Positions 47,401 through 54,600 of a stretch of DNA of 64,000 nt are shown here, one piece after another. The notes below the pieces were generated by a model that was not told the DNA's origin, did no database searches, and saw only the letters and a program-made list of their open reading frames with translations. Source of the DNA: Methylocystis sp. MJC1 (lineage in GTDB: Bacteria; Pseudomonadota; Alphaproteobacteria; Rhizobiales; Beijerinckiaceae). A program made the position numbers and the translations under genes. Location of the stretch: assembly GCF_026427715.1 (NCBI RefSeq), contig NZ_CP107558.1:1029001-1093000 (forward strand), read 5' to 3'. Each line of letters begins with the position of its first letter. Within the stretch, counting starts at the first letter, position 1.

Positions 47401-50400
47401 GCCACAACGGCACGACGGCGACCGGCCAGACGACGCCGCCGCACATCCCGGTCGCCGGCGTGCAGTGCTCGAACTGCCACAGCAACACGGCGTCGAGCTT
47501 CAAGACCTATACGATGAGCCATGCGGCGGTGAGCGCGGCGCGCTGCGACAGCTGCCACAACGGCTCCTACACGGGCGAGGGAACGAAGGGGGCGCAGGGC
47601 ACGGCGTCCTATCCCGGCCACGTCGCCGTCGCCGGGCGCGACTGCAAGAGCTGCCACGCCACGGCCGCGACGACCTTCACGAGCTGGGCGGGCGGCGTCT
47701 ATCAGCACCAGGCGTCGGACACCAATTGTTCGTCCTGCCACAACGGCACGACGGCGACCGGGCAGACGACGCCGCCGCACATCCCGGTCGCCGGCGTGCA
47801 GTGCTCGAACTGCCACAGCAATACGGCGTCGAGCTTCAAGACCTATACGATGAGCCATGCGGCGGTGAGCGCGGCGCGCTGCGACAGCTGCCACAACGGC
47901 TCCTATGTCGGCGAGGGAACGAAGGGGGCGCAGGGCACGGCGTCCTATCCCGGCCACGTCGCCGTCGCCGGGCGCGACTGCAAGAGCTGCCACGCCACGG
48001 CCGCGACGACCTTCACGAGCTGGGCGGGCGGCGTCTATCAGCACCAGGCGTCCGACACCAACTGCGCCTCCTGCCACAATGGCACGACGGCGACCGGGCA
48101 GACGACGCCGCCGCACATCCCGGTCGCCGGCGTGCAGTGCTCGAACTGCCACAGCAACACGGCGTCGAGCTTCAAGACCTATACGATGAGCCATGCGGCG
48201 GTGAGCGCGGCGCGCTGCGACAGCTGCCACAACGGCTCCTATGTCGGCGAGGGAACGAAGGGGGCGCAGGGCACGGCGTCCTATCCCGGCCACGTCGCCG
48301 TCGCCGGCCGCGACTGCAAGAGCTGCCACGCCACGGCCGCGACGACCTTCACGAGCTGGGCGGGCGGCGTCTATCAGCACCAGGCGTCCGACACCAACTG
48401 CGCCTCCTGCCACAATGGCACGACGGCGACCGGGCAGACGACGCCGCCGCACATCCCGGTCGCCGGCGTGCAGTGCTCGAACTGCCACAGCAACACGGCG
48501 TCGAGCTTCAAGACCTATACGATGAGCCATGCGGCGGTGAGCGCGGCGCGCTGCGACAGCTGCCACAACGGCTCCTATGTCGGCGAGGGAACGAAGGGGG
48601 CGCAGGGCACGGCGTCCTATCCCGGCCACGTCGCCGTCGCCGGCCGCGACTGCAAGAGCTGCCACGCCACGGCCGCGACGACCTTCACGAGCTGGGCGGG
48701 CGGCGTCTATCAGCACCAGGCGTCGGACACCAACTGTTCGTCCTGCCACAATGGGACGACGGCGACCGGCCAGACGACGCCGCCGCACATCCCGGTCGCC
48801 GGCGTGCAGTGCTCGAACTGCCACAGCAATACGGCGTCGAGCTTCCAAACGGCGAATATGAATCACGGGTCCGTGACGTCGATCCGCTGTGACAGCTGCC
48901 ACAACGGGTCTTTCACAAGCCAGGGGGCCCGGGGTAAACCGAGCGACCATCCGAAAACCACCGCGGATTGCGGTTGCTGCCATTCGACGAACAGCTGGGA
49001 GAATCCGAAGCGGAGCGCGGGAACGTGCACAACGACGACCACAGGGGCGGCTTCTCCCGCGGCGCCCGCGGTTTCGCCGGCTCTTCGATCGGTGTTGAGG
49101 GCCCTGACTGGTAACGCAGCTGGGCCAGTTGGTCGACCCGGTTTGTCTGCCGATAGCGTGGTACAGCCGGCGCCTCTGCGTCCGAGCATTGGGGCGCCGA
49201 TCCTTGGCGTCGGGCTTGCTCCGCCGGCCGCCTCAGCTGTTGCTCCGGCTTTGGGCGTCCCTCCGAGGGGGAACGGGAACTTCGGATCAGTGATCGCCGG
49301 CCGTCAGACAGGCCCGGTTGGAGTCAAATTCGACCATCTGACCGCAATCGGACCATGCGCGCGCTGCCACAACGGAAGAGAGGCGCTTGGCAAGCCGCCG
49401 ATACATGTTCCCACCTCCGCGGCTTGTGACGCCTGTCACAAGACCACGCAGACATTCCACGGCGCCCGCTTCGAACACAGTCTTATCGCGGCGCCTTGCG
49501 CGAACTGTCACAATGGACGAGACGCTCAGGCGAAGCCCGCAAAGCACATTGTGACGACCGCGGGATGTGAAACCTGTCACAAGAGCACCAAGTCATTCGG
49601 CGGCGCACACTTCGAGCACATGGCCGTGGCGGCGCCATGTTCAAGTTGCCACAACGGTCGGGATGCGCAGGGCAAATCCGCTAACCACGTTTCGACGACG
49701 GCGGCCTGCGATACGTGCCACAAGAGCACGAAAACATTCGGCGGCGCGCGGTTTGATCACGGAGCCGCGGCGGCGCCATGCGCAAGCTGCCATAACGGCA
49801 AGGATGCGCCGGGCAAGCCCGCGAAACATGTTCCGACATCGGCGGCCTGCGATACGTGCCACAAGAGCACGAAGACATTCGGCGGCGCGCGGTTTGATCA
49901 CGGAGCCGTGGCGGCGCCATGCGCAAGTTGCCATAATGGCAGGGATGCGCCGGGCAAGCCGGCGAAACATGTTCCGACATCGGCGGCCTGCGATACGTGC
50001 CACAAGAGCACGAAGACATTCGGCGGCGCGCGGTTTGATCACGGAGCCGTGGCGGCGCCATGCGCCAGCTGCCATAATGGCAGGGATGCGCCGGGCAAGC
50101 CGGCGAAACATGTTCCGACATCGGCGGCCTGCGATACGTGCCACAAGAGCACGAAGACATTCGGCGGCGCGCGGTTTGATCACGGAGCCGCGGCGGCGCC
50201 ATGCGCAAGTTGCCATAACGGCACGGATGCGCCGGGCAAGCCCGCGAAACATGTCCTTACGATGGCGGCCTGCGATACGTGTCACAAGAGCACGAAAACA
50301 TTCGGCGGCGCGCGGTTTGATCACGGAGCTGCGGCGGCGCCATGCGCAAGTTGCCATAACGGCACGGATGCGCCGGGCAAGCCCGCGAAACATGTCCTTA

Positions 50401-51188
50401 CGATCGCGGCCTGCGATACGTGCCACAAGAGCACGAAAACGTTCGGCGGCGCGCGGTTCGATCACGCAGTCGCGGCGGCGCCATGCGCCAACTGCCATAA
50501 CGGCAAGGACGCGCCGGGCAAGCCCGCGAAACATGTTCTTACGATGGCGGCCTGCGATACGTGCCACAAGAGCACGAAGACATTCGGCGGCGCGCGGTTT
50601 GATCACGGAGCCGTGGCGGCGCCTTGCGCCAGCTGCCATAACGGCACGGATGCGCCGGGCAAGCCCGCGAAACATGTTCTTACGACGGCGGCCTGCGATA
50701 CGTGCCACAAGAGCACGAAGACATTCGGCGGCGCGCGGTTTGATCACGGAGCCGTGGCGGCGCCTTGCGCCAGCTGCCATAACGGTCTGGACGCGCCGGG
50801 CAAGCCTGCGAAACATGTTCCAACCTCGGCGGCCTGCGATACGTGCCACAAGAGCACGAAGACATTCGGCGGCGCGCGGTTTGATCACGGAGTCGTGGCG
50901 GCGCCTTGCGCCAGCTGCCATAACGGTCTGGACGCGCCGGGCAAGCCTGCGAAACATGTTCCAACCTCGGCGGCCTGCGATACGTGCCACAAGAGCATCA
51001 AGACGTTTGGGGGCGCGCGCTTCGATCACGCGGGCGTCACGGCTCCTTGCATCAGCTGTCATAACGGTCGGGATGCGACCGGAAAGTCTTTGAAGCACAT
51101 CGTAACAATGGCCTCGTGCGAGGAGTGCCACAAGAACACGATGAGCTTCGACATCGTTCGCCCGACCCTGCGCGATCGCGGATTCTGA
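35412..51188 (+). CDS. Giant multiheme c-type cytochrome (189 CxxCH motifs), body of the gene
   Basis: The open frame begins at a TTG within the IS21 end; native sequence starts at 35477-35481 and continues to the stop at 51188. With the detached N-terminal part (32570-32816) the protein would be 5,317 residues. Order: 7 CxxCH motifs in a divergent leader; 38 complete 112-residue units each with four motifs (CxSCH, CSNCH, CDSCH, CKSCH), plus a 39th divergent unit with four; a Pro/Ala-rich linker (~49020-49320) with no heme sites; then 13 units of 47 residues, each with two. 7+156+26 = 189. Each 112-residue unit has exactly four additional His (YQH, PPH, MSH, PGH), one before each CxxCH, and each 47-residue unit has two (FDH, AKH), so every repeat heme can be bis-His ligated. 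Predicted periplasmic or extracellular electron wire. As it stands the gene lacks its signal peptide and is probably not exported. Confidence 0.9.
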   Translation: MRRRHSCPQSRFSGTLCRRCSYHGQAACESCHIAGRFKNTPRLCYACHNGSVTIGKSKTHPPTTEKCEGCHLTTLFTDIRVIDHTQASVICAACHNGQIARGKPAFHIRTAAPCELCHKTTTNFMVAVKMDHTGIVSGCATCHDNVRALGKPPRHIATNLPCEVCHKSTVTFAGAKYQHQASDTNCSSCHNGTTATGQTTPPHIPVAGVQCSNCHSNTASSFKTYTMSHAAVSAARCDSCHNGSYVGEGTKGAQGTASYPGHVAVAGRDCKSCHATAATTFTSWAGGVYQHQASDTNCSSCHNGTTATGQTTPPHIPVAGVQCSNCHSNTASSFKTYTMSHAAVSAARCDSCHNGSYVGEGTKGAQGTASYPGHVAVAGRDCKSCHATAATTFTSWAGGVYQHQASDTNCASCHNGTTATGQTTPPHIPAAGVQCSNCHSNTASSFKTYTMSHAAVSAARCDSCHNGSYTGEGTKGAQGTASYPGHVAVAGRDCKSCHATAATTFTSWAGGVYQHQASDTNCSSCHNGTTATGQTTPPHIPAAGVQCSNCHSNTASSFKTYTMSHAAVSAARCDSCHNGSYVGEGTKGAQGTASYPGHVAVAGRDCKSCHATAATTFTSWAGGVYQHQASDTNCSSCHNGTTATGQTTPPHIPAAGVQCSNCHSNTASSFKTYTMSHAAVSAARCDSCHNGSYVGEGTKGAQGTASYPGHVAVAGRDCKSCHATAATTFTSWAGGVYQHQASDTNCASCHNGTTATGQTTPPHIPAAGVQCSNCHSNTASSFKTYTMSHAAVSAARCDSCHNGSYTGEGTKGAQGTASYPGHVAVAGRDCKSCHATAATTFTSWAGGVYQHQASDTNCSSCHNGTTATGQTTPPHIPAAGVQCSNCHSNTASSFKTYTMSHAAVSAARCDSCHNGSYVGEGTKGAQGTASYPGHVAVAGRDCKSCHATAATTFTSWAGGVYQHQASDTNCASCHNGTTATGQTTPPHIPVAGVQCSNCHSNTASSFKTYTMSHAAVSAARCDSCHNGSYVGEGTKGAQGTASYPGHVAVAGRDCKSCHATAATTFTSWAGGVYQHQASDTNCASCHNGTTATGQTTPPHIPAAGVQCSNCHSNTASSFKTYTMSHAAVSAARCDSCHNGSYVGEGTKGAQGTASYPGHVAVAGRDCKSCHATAATTFTSWAGGVYQHQASDTNCASCHNGTTATGQTTPPHIPAAGVQCSNCHSNTASSFKTYTMSHAAVSAARCDSCHNGSYTGEGTKGAQGTASYPGHVAVAGRDCKSCHATAATTFTSWAGGVYQHQASDTNCSSCHNGTTATGQTTPPHIPAAGVQCSNCHSNTASSFKTYTMSHAAVSAARCDSCHNGSYVGEGTKGAQGTASYPGHVAVAGRDCKSCHATAATTFTSWAGGVYQHQASDTNCSSCHNGTTATGQTTPPHIPAAGVQCSNCHSNTASSFKTYTMSHAAVSAARCDSCHNGSYVGEGTKGAQGTASYPGHVAVAGRDCKSCHATAATTFTSWAGGVYQHQASDTNCASCHNGTTATGQTTPPHIPAAGVQCSNCHSNTASSFKTYTMSHAAVSAARCDSCHNGSYTGEGTKGAQGTASYPGHVAVAGRDCKSCHATAATTFTSWAGGVYQHQASDTNCSSCHNGTTATGQTTPPHIPAAGVQCSNCHSNTASSFKTYTMSHAAVSAARCDSCHNGSYVGEGTKGAQGTASYPGHVAVAGRDCKSCHATAATTFTSWAGGVYQHQASDTNCASCHNGTTATGQTTPPHIPAAGVQCSNCHSNTASSFKTYTMSHAAVSAARCDSCHNGSYTGEGTKGAQGTASYPGHVAVAGRDCKSCHATAATTFTSWAGGVYQHQASDTNCSSCHNGTTATGQTTPPHIPAAGVQCSNCHSNTASSFKTYTMSHAAVSAARCDSCHNGSYVGEGTKGAQGTASYPGHVAVAGRDCKSCHANAATTFTSWAGGVYQHQASDTNCASCHNGTTATGQTTPPHIPAAGVQCSNCHSNTASSFKTYTMSHAAVSAARCDSCHNGSYVGEGTKGAQGTASYPGHVAVAGRDCKSCHATAATTFTSWAGGVYQHQASDTNCSSCHNGTTATGQTTPPHIPAAGVQCSNCHSNTASSFKTYTMSHAAVSAARCDSCHNGSYVGEGTKGAQGTASYPGHVAVAGRDCKSCHATAATTFTSWAGGVYQHQASDTNCASCHNGTTATGQTTPPHIPAAGVQCSNCHSNTASSFKTYTMSHAAVSAARCDSCHNGSYVGEGTKGAQGTASYPGHVAVAGRDCKSCHANAATTFTSWAGGVYQHQASDTNCSSCHNGTTATGQTTPPHIPAAGVQCSNCHSNTASSFKTYTMSHAAVSAARCDSCHNGSYVGEGTKGAQGTASYPGHVAVAGRDCKSCHANAATTFTSWAGGVYQHQASDTNCSSCHNGTTATGQTTPPHIPAAGVQCSNCHSNTASSFKTYTMSHAAVSAARCDSCHNGSYVGEGTKGAQGTASYPGHVAVAGRDCKSCHANAATTFTSWAGGVYQHQASDTNCSSCHNGTTATGQTTPPHIPAAGVQCSNCHSNTASSFKTYTMSHAAVSAARCDSCHNGSYVGEGTKGAQGTASYPGHVAVAGRDCKSCHATAATTFTSWAGGVYQHQASDTNCSSCHNGTTATGQTTPPHIPVAGVQCSNCHSNTASSFKTYTMSHAAVSAARCDSCHNGSYVGEGTKGAQGTASYPGHVAVAGRDCKSCHANAATTFTSWAGGVYQHQASDTNCSSCHNGTTATGQTTPPHIPVAGVQCSNCHSNTASSFKTYTMSHAAVSAARCDSCHNGSYVGEGTKGAQGTASYPGHVAVAGRDCKSCHATAATTFTSWAGGVYQHQASDTNCSSCHNGTTATGQTTPPHIPVAGVQCSNCHSNTASSFKTYTMSHAAVSAARCDSCHNGSYVGEGTKGAQGTASYPGHVAVAGRDCKSCHATAATTFTSWAGGVYQHQASDTNCASCHNGTTATGQTTPPHIPAAGVQCSNCHSNTASSFKTYTMSHAAVSAARCDSCHNGSYTGEGTKGAQGTASYPGHVAVAGRDCKSCHATAATTFTSWAGGVYQHQASDTNCSSCHNGTTATGQTTPPHIPAAGVQCSNCHSNTASSFKTYTMSHAAVSAARCDSCHNGSYVGEGTKGAQGTASYPGHVAVAGRDCKSCHATAATTFTSWAGGVYQHQASDTNCSSCHNGTTATGQTTPPHIPAAGVQCSNCHSNTASSFKTYTMSHAAVSAARCDSCHNGSYVGEGTKGAQGTASYPGHVAVAGRDCKSCHATAATTFTSWAGGVYQHQASDTNCASCHNGTTATGQTTPPHIPAAGVQCSNCHSNTASSFKTYTMSHAAVSAARCDSCHNGSYTGEGTKGAQGTASYPGHVAVAGRDCKSCHATAATTFTSWAGGVYQHQASDTNCSSCHNGTTATGQTTPPHIPAAGVQCSNCHSNTASSFKTYTMSHAAVSAARCDSCHNGSYVGEGTKGAQGTASYPGHVAVAGRDCKSCHATAATTFTSWAGGVYQHQASDTNCASCHNGTTATGQTTPPHIPVAGVQCSNCHSNTASSFKTYTMSHAAVSAARCDSCHNGSYVGEGTKGAQGTASYPGHVAVAGRDCKSCHATAATTFTSWAGGVYQHQASDTNCASCHNGTTATGQTTPPHIPVAGVQCSNCHSNTASSFKTYTMSHAAVSAARCDSCHNGSYVGEGTKGAQGTASYPGHVAVAGRDCKSCHATAATTFTSWAGGVYQHQASDTNCASCHNGTTATGQTTPPHIPAAGVQCSNCHSNTASSFKTYTMSHAAVSAARCDSCHNGSYVGEGTKGAQGTASYPGHVAVAGRDCKSCHATAATTFTSWAGGVYQHQASDTNCSSCHNGTTATGQTTPPHIPAAGVQCSNCHSNTASSFKTYTMSHAAVSAARCDSCHNGSYTGEGTKGAQGTASYPGHVAVAGRDCKSCHATAATTFTSWAGGVYQHQASDTNCASCHNGTTATGQTTPPHIPVAGVQCSNCHSNTASSFKTYTMSHAAVSAARCDSCHNGSYTGEGTKGAQGTASYPGHVAVAGRDCKSCHATAATTFTSWAGGVYQHQASDTNCSSCHNGTTATGQTTPPHIPVAGVQCSNCHSNTASSFKTYTMSHAAVSAARCDSCHNGSYVGEGTKGAQGTASYPGHVAVAGRDCKSCHATAATTFTSWAGGVYQHQASDTNCASCHNGTTATGQTTPPHIPVAGVQCSNCHSNTASSFKTYTMSHAAVSAARCDSCHNGSYVGEGTKGAQGTASYPGHVAVAGRDCKSCHATAATTFTSWAGGVYQHQASDTNCASCHNGTTATGQTTPPHIPVAGVQCSNCHSNTASSFKTYTMSHAAVSAARCDSCHNGSYVGEGTKGAQGTASYPGHVAVAGRDCKSCHATAATTFTSWAGGVYQHQASDTNCSSCHNGTTATGQTTPPHIPVAGVQCSNCHSNTASSFQTANMNHGSVTSIRCDSCHNGSFTSQGARGKPSDHPKTTADCGCCHSTNSWENPKRSAGTCTTTTTGAASPAAPAVSPALRSVLRALTGNAAGPVGRPGLSADSVVQPAPLRPSIGAPILGVGLAPPAASAVAPALGVPPRGNGNFGSVIAGRQTGPVGVKFDHLTAIGPCARCHNGREALGKPPIHVPTSAACDACHKTTQTFHGARFEHSLIAAPCANCHNGRDAQAKPAKHIVTTAGCETCHKSTKSFGGAHFEHMAVAAPCSSCHNGRDAQGKSANHVSTTAACDTCHKSTKTFGGARFDHGAAAAPCASCHNGKDAPGKPAKHVPTSAACDTCHKSTKTFGGARFDHGAVAAPCASCHNGRDAPGKPAKHVPTSAACDTCHKSTKTFGGARFDHGAVAAPCASCHNGRDAPGKPAKHVPTSAACDTCHKSTKTFGGARFDHGAAAAPCASCHNGTDAPGKPAKHVLTMAACDTCHKSTKTFGGARFDHGAAAAPCASCHNGTDAPGKPAKHVLTIAACDTCHKSTKTFGGARFDHAVAAAPCANCHNGKDAPGKPAKHVLTMAACDTCHKSTKTFGGARFDHGAVAAPCASCHNGTDAPGKPAKHVLTTAACDTCHKSTKTFGGARFDHGAVAAPCASCHNGLDAPGKPAKHVPTSAACDTCHKSTKTFGGARFDHGVVAAPCASCHNGLDAPGKPAKHVPTSAACDTCHKSIKTFGGARFDHAGVTAPCISCHNGRDATGKSLKHIVTMASCEECHKNTMSFDIVRPTLRDRGF
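35477..35481 (+). repeat. IS21 target-site duplication, right copy
   Basis: CCACG, as at 32812-32816. Confidence 0.75.
35940..48845 (+). repeat. Tandem array of 336-bp units (38 complete plus 138 bp of a 39th)
   Basis: TATCAGCACCAGGCGTC recurs every 336 bp from 35940 to 48708 without any change in unit length. Copies differ at only a few positions (for example TCGTCC/GCCTCC before CACAA, CCGGTCGCC/CCGGCGGCG, TATGTCGGC/TACACGGGC, CACGCCACG/CACGCGAAC). Variant order shows higher-order duplication: units 3-8 (36612-38627) and 26-31 (44340-46355) carry the same variant series, and 10-14 repeat the first five. Confidence 0.97.
49329..51161 (+). repeat. Second tandem array, 13 units of 141 bp
   Basis: FDH codons occur every 141 bp from 49329 to 51021. 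Each unit encodes FDH...CxxCHNGxDAxGK...H...CxTCHKSTK with two heme sites. Outer units are diverged, inner ones (49752-50900) nearly identical, so this array has also expanded recently from its middle. Confidence 0.95.
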
Positions 51189-51675
51189 TCAGGATCGCCT
51201 GAATTCTCGACAATGCTGGCGCGATCGCGCGCCGTTCGTTGGGGATTGTCGCAGGCCCCGGAGCTCGTTCCAAAGAACAGATCTTCCCGATGCGGTGCGT
51301 CTGATCACAAAATCAAGGTTTTTCAGTCTCATTTAAGCACATCGCGCTTCATTTGCTTTAGTAAAGAGCCTGATTCGATGGCGACTCAAAGCAGCACTCA
51401 CGTGCCCGCGAGATGCCTGGTTCCGTTCTTCCTCTCTTCGACTGTCATCGTCGTGATCGTCGAGATCTCCAGAGACGTTCTGCACAAATTCCCGAGCGCG
51501 CTTCGTTCATAGAACAACAGGAATCTCACATGAAACGAGAATGAAACAGCATTAATCGAAGCTGAATTCGAGAAGTAGGAAATCGTTGTTTTGACGGACC
51601 GAGGTCATATTCCGGTCCAGAAACGCCAGTGTTTTCGGTCTGCCATTCCTGCGCCCATTTAACCTCTGGAAACGA
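51189..51675. promoter_or_regulatory. Intergenic region between giant cytochrome and outer-membrane barrel genes
   Basis: 487 bp without a believable gene; AT-richer than neighbours. At 51550-51577 it holds CATTAATCGAAGCTGAATTC, whose first 17 bases match 63353-63369, ahead of the ccmF operon and hemA, at 16 of 17 positions. A shared regulator site is possible. No clear terminator follows the cytochrome gene, so the barrel gene may also be reached by read-through. Confidence 0.4.
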
Positions 51676-54600
51676 ATGCGTCGAAGCAGATTACATCTGA
51701 GGCTTTCATCGCGTCACGTTTGGATTCTATCGCTTGCGACGGCGATAGCGGCTACTTCGGCGCGTGCGGAGCCGATAATTGACCAGTTCGCCGCTGGTGC
51801 GCGCGTGAGCGCAGCAAACGGTTGTGCATTATTGAAAGTGGATTTTCACTACCGTGTCCGATATATCGGTCATTTTCCGCAGGATCGCAGCGATGAACTG
51901 CGGATAAATCTGCAGACGATTGATCCGACGACGCTTGACCAGCTTCGCCTCGTTAAGCGAGAGGGCGTGCCCGTCGACGACATGGCCGTCGCCGGCGTTA
52001 CGGCTGTAACGGTGGATCTGGATCGCGCAGTGGGGCCGATCCTGCGCATACAGTTCAATCGCGCTGTTTCGTATGACGTCGCGCAGTTCGGAAGCTTCGA
52101 CAGCATTTCAGTCGCGCTTCCGACACCGGGTTCGACGGCGAACTGCAAAGCGGCCGACTTCGCAATCCGACAGGATCAGTCGCTGGGAAACACGCCGACA
52201 GTTGCGCCTGCTCCACGTCCGAACATAAATCGACAGCGAAAAGCCAGCGTGGCAGAGATAAAATTCGTCGAGGCGTCGATGGACGAAGCACGCTATGCGA
52301 TCAAGAAAGGCCGTCTCAATGATGCGATATCGCTCTTGAAAAAGGCGCTGGCGATCCCGGAGAACCAGTATACAGCTGATGCGTTGGAGCTGCTTGGCGA
52401 AGTACGTCAGAAAGCTGGACAGAACGACCAAGCGCGTGACGATTTCAAAGAATATTTGCGGCGTTACCCGACTGGCGAGGGAGCCGCGCGCGTGACCCAG
52501 CGCTTGGGCGGTTTCGGCGCCGGCCCAAGGCAGCCGCCGCCGCCCGCGTTCTTGCGCGGCAGTCTCTCGCCGGAAGCGGCAAAGCTCGGCGGTGAGCCGA
52601 CGGAACGCTCGGACAGGTCGATATGGTCGATGTCCGGCAGTATTTCGAGCTTTTACATCCGTGACGACAGCTACAACGTCATAAAGGATATCTCGGTCGC
52701 GCCAAATCCAAACGCCGATCCGGATGCGCATCGGCTGCACCAGGACACGTTCCTTACCAATTTCGATCTTTACGGCACGATCAACAACGAACAGTCCAAA
52801 ACCAAATTCAAGATTGCCGGTGCAGACGAACATAATATGCTGCCGGACCGTCCCGATATCGACCGCTATGGCATCTCCACAGCCTACATTGAATCAACAC
52901 TAATGGAATATGATCTGATGGCGCGAATAGGTCGTCAGACGCGTAACACGGGCGGCGTCATCGGGCGCTTCGACGGCGGCCTGTTGAGCTGGCAGGCAAA
53001 TCAGATGTTTCGCCTGAACGCCGTGGGCGGCTCTGCGAACTGGAGTCGCTTCGACGCGCCCTTCAAGGGTAACCGATATCTTGCGGGCGCCAGCCTCGAC
53101 ATCGCAAATCTGGCTGATGGACTAGGACTCAGTCTGTTTATCATTCAGCAAAATGACCGATGGCTTCTCGACCGGCGCGCTGTCGGCAGCGAGTTCCGCT
53201 ACTTTGACAAAAACAAATCGGCTCTAGGTATGATCGATTACGACGTCCACTTCCAGCGTTTGAACGCTGCGGTGCTGTCTGGTTCGTGGACGTTCGACGA
53301 CAAGTCGGTGCTGTCGGGAACGTTCGATCATCGTCGCGTGCCGTATCTGTCGAGTTGGAACGCACTGCAAGGACAGCCGTTTTTGACGCTCTTCGACATG
53401 TTGAAATTCAACACGCGAGACGACATCCGGCGGTTCGCAATCGACCGAACGCCGGTATTCGAGTCGGCGATGGCGAGCTATTCCCGGCCACTGAACGACA
53501 ATTTTCAAGTCAATTTAGACGCGACGGTGACGCGGCTAAGCGGCACGTTTCCATCGGGCGGCGTCGACGGAACATTGCCGAGCGGGACGGAGTACTACTT
53601 CTCCGGCCAGGTTATGGGCTCGAGCCTGTTCACGTCGGACGACATGTACTCAGGCGCGTTTCGGTTTGCGCGTCTTGCCGATTCCAACGTCTATTTTGTC
53701 GACGTCAATGCGCGCTATCCATGGAGTGAAACTGTTCGGCTGAGCCCCCGGTTTCGCGCCGGCTATCGCGACGGCCGCTACGCGCGGCTCAAAGAAACCA
53801 CGGTGCTTCCGTCGATCCTTGTGGACTACATGTGGTCGAAGAATCTGGCGGTGGAGGCAGAGATTGGTACCAAATGGATCTGGTCCGACGCCTTGGGTAT
53901 AAGGTCGACCACGAAAAATTTGTATGTGACGATGGGCTTGCGATCGGATTTCAGCACAGACGGTTTGTATCGCTGCGCCGGCCTGCTAACCCCCTGCGTC
54001 GGAATGTTGCTCGGACCACCCACCGCCGACGCCCAGGTGAAGCATGACGAGGTCTATTATCGCGATGTGCTGCTTCGAGCCGATTCTCCGCCGGTGACGT
54101 CAGCCTTCGTCATGCAGGGGGGGCTTCGGTATTGGTATAATCGCGGCAATAATAGATATGACTATTTTTCAGATGCCTCGACGGACACGCGGGTATCGCG
54201 ATTGAACTATGCGAGACTGTCCTCGCACGCCGGCGAACTATTTTTTCGCGCCGATGCGCGGCGCGGACTCATTCGCAATTTTTTCTTGAAGGGATACGTT
54301 GGAGGCGGCGGCATTGGATCTGGACTGCTTTATAACGAGGATTTCGTGCCATTTGTTGATCGCTACTCCAAAACGGAGAGCGCCGTTTCAGGTAAGTTGC
54401 ACTATGCAAGTATAGATCTGGGATATAATGTGTACGCTAATGAAACGTTCCGCCTTGGCGCGTTTGTTGGATTTCACAGTTGGCTCGAGAAAGTTAATGC
54501 AAGCGGGTGCATGCAAACAGGCCTAAGTTCAATATGCGCTCCGCCATTGCCAGAAAGCATGATGGTAATATCTGAAAAGGACAGGTGGAATTCATTCCGG

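Noticed and set aside
35940..48845. CRISPR-like array
   Set aside because: The repeats are 336 bp, directly adjacent without spacers, and encode protein.
36145..48861. Series of 94-codon ORFs recurring every 336 bp
   Set aside because: One shadow ORF per repeat unit, highly Arg-rich, without ribosome sites.
35903..48892. Plus-strand ORF of 4,329 codons in another frame
   Set aside because: Shadow of the 336-bp repeats; translation is Arg/Gln/Leu low-complexity and has no start signal.
35889..48983. Minus-strand ORF of 4,364 codons
   Set aside because: It is antisense to the heme-repeat array, with Arg/Ala/Val-rich low-complexity translation and no domain; the + frame has intact CxxCH motifs in every unit.
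49641..51131. 496-codon minus-strand ORF
   Set aside because: Antisense of the 141-bp heme array; Arg-rich repeats only.
51213..51512. 99-codon ORF between the giant cytochrome and the barrel gene
   Set aside because: No ribosome site, irregular composition, overlaps the probable regulatory region.
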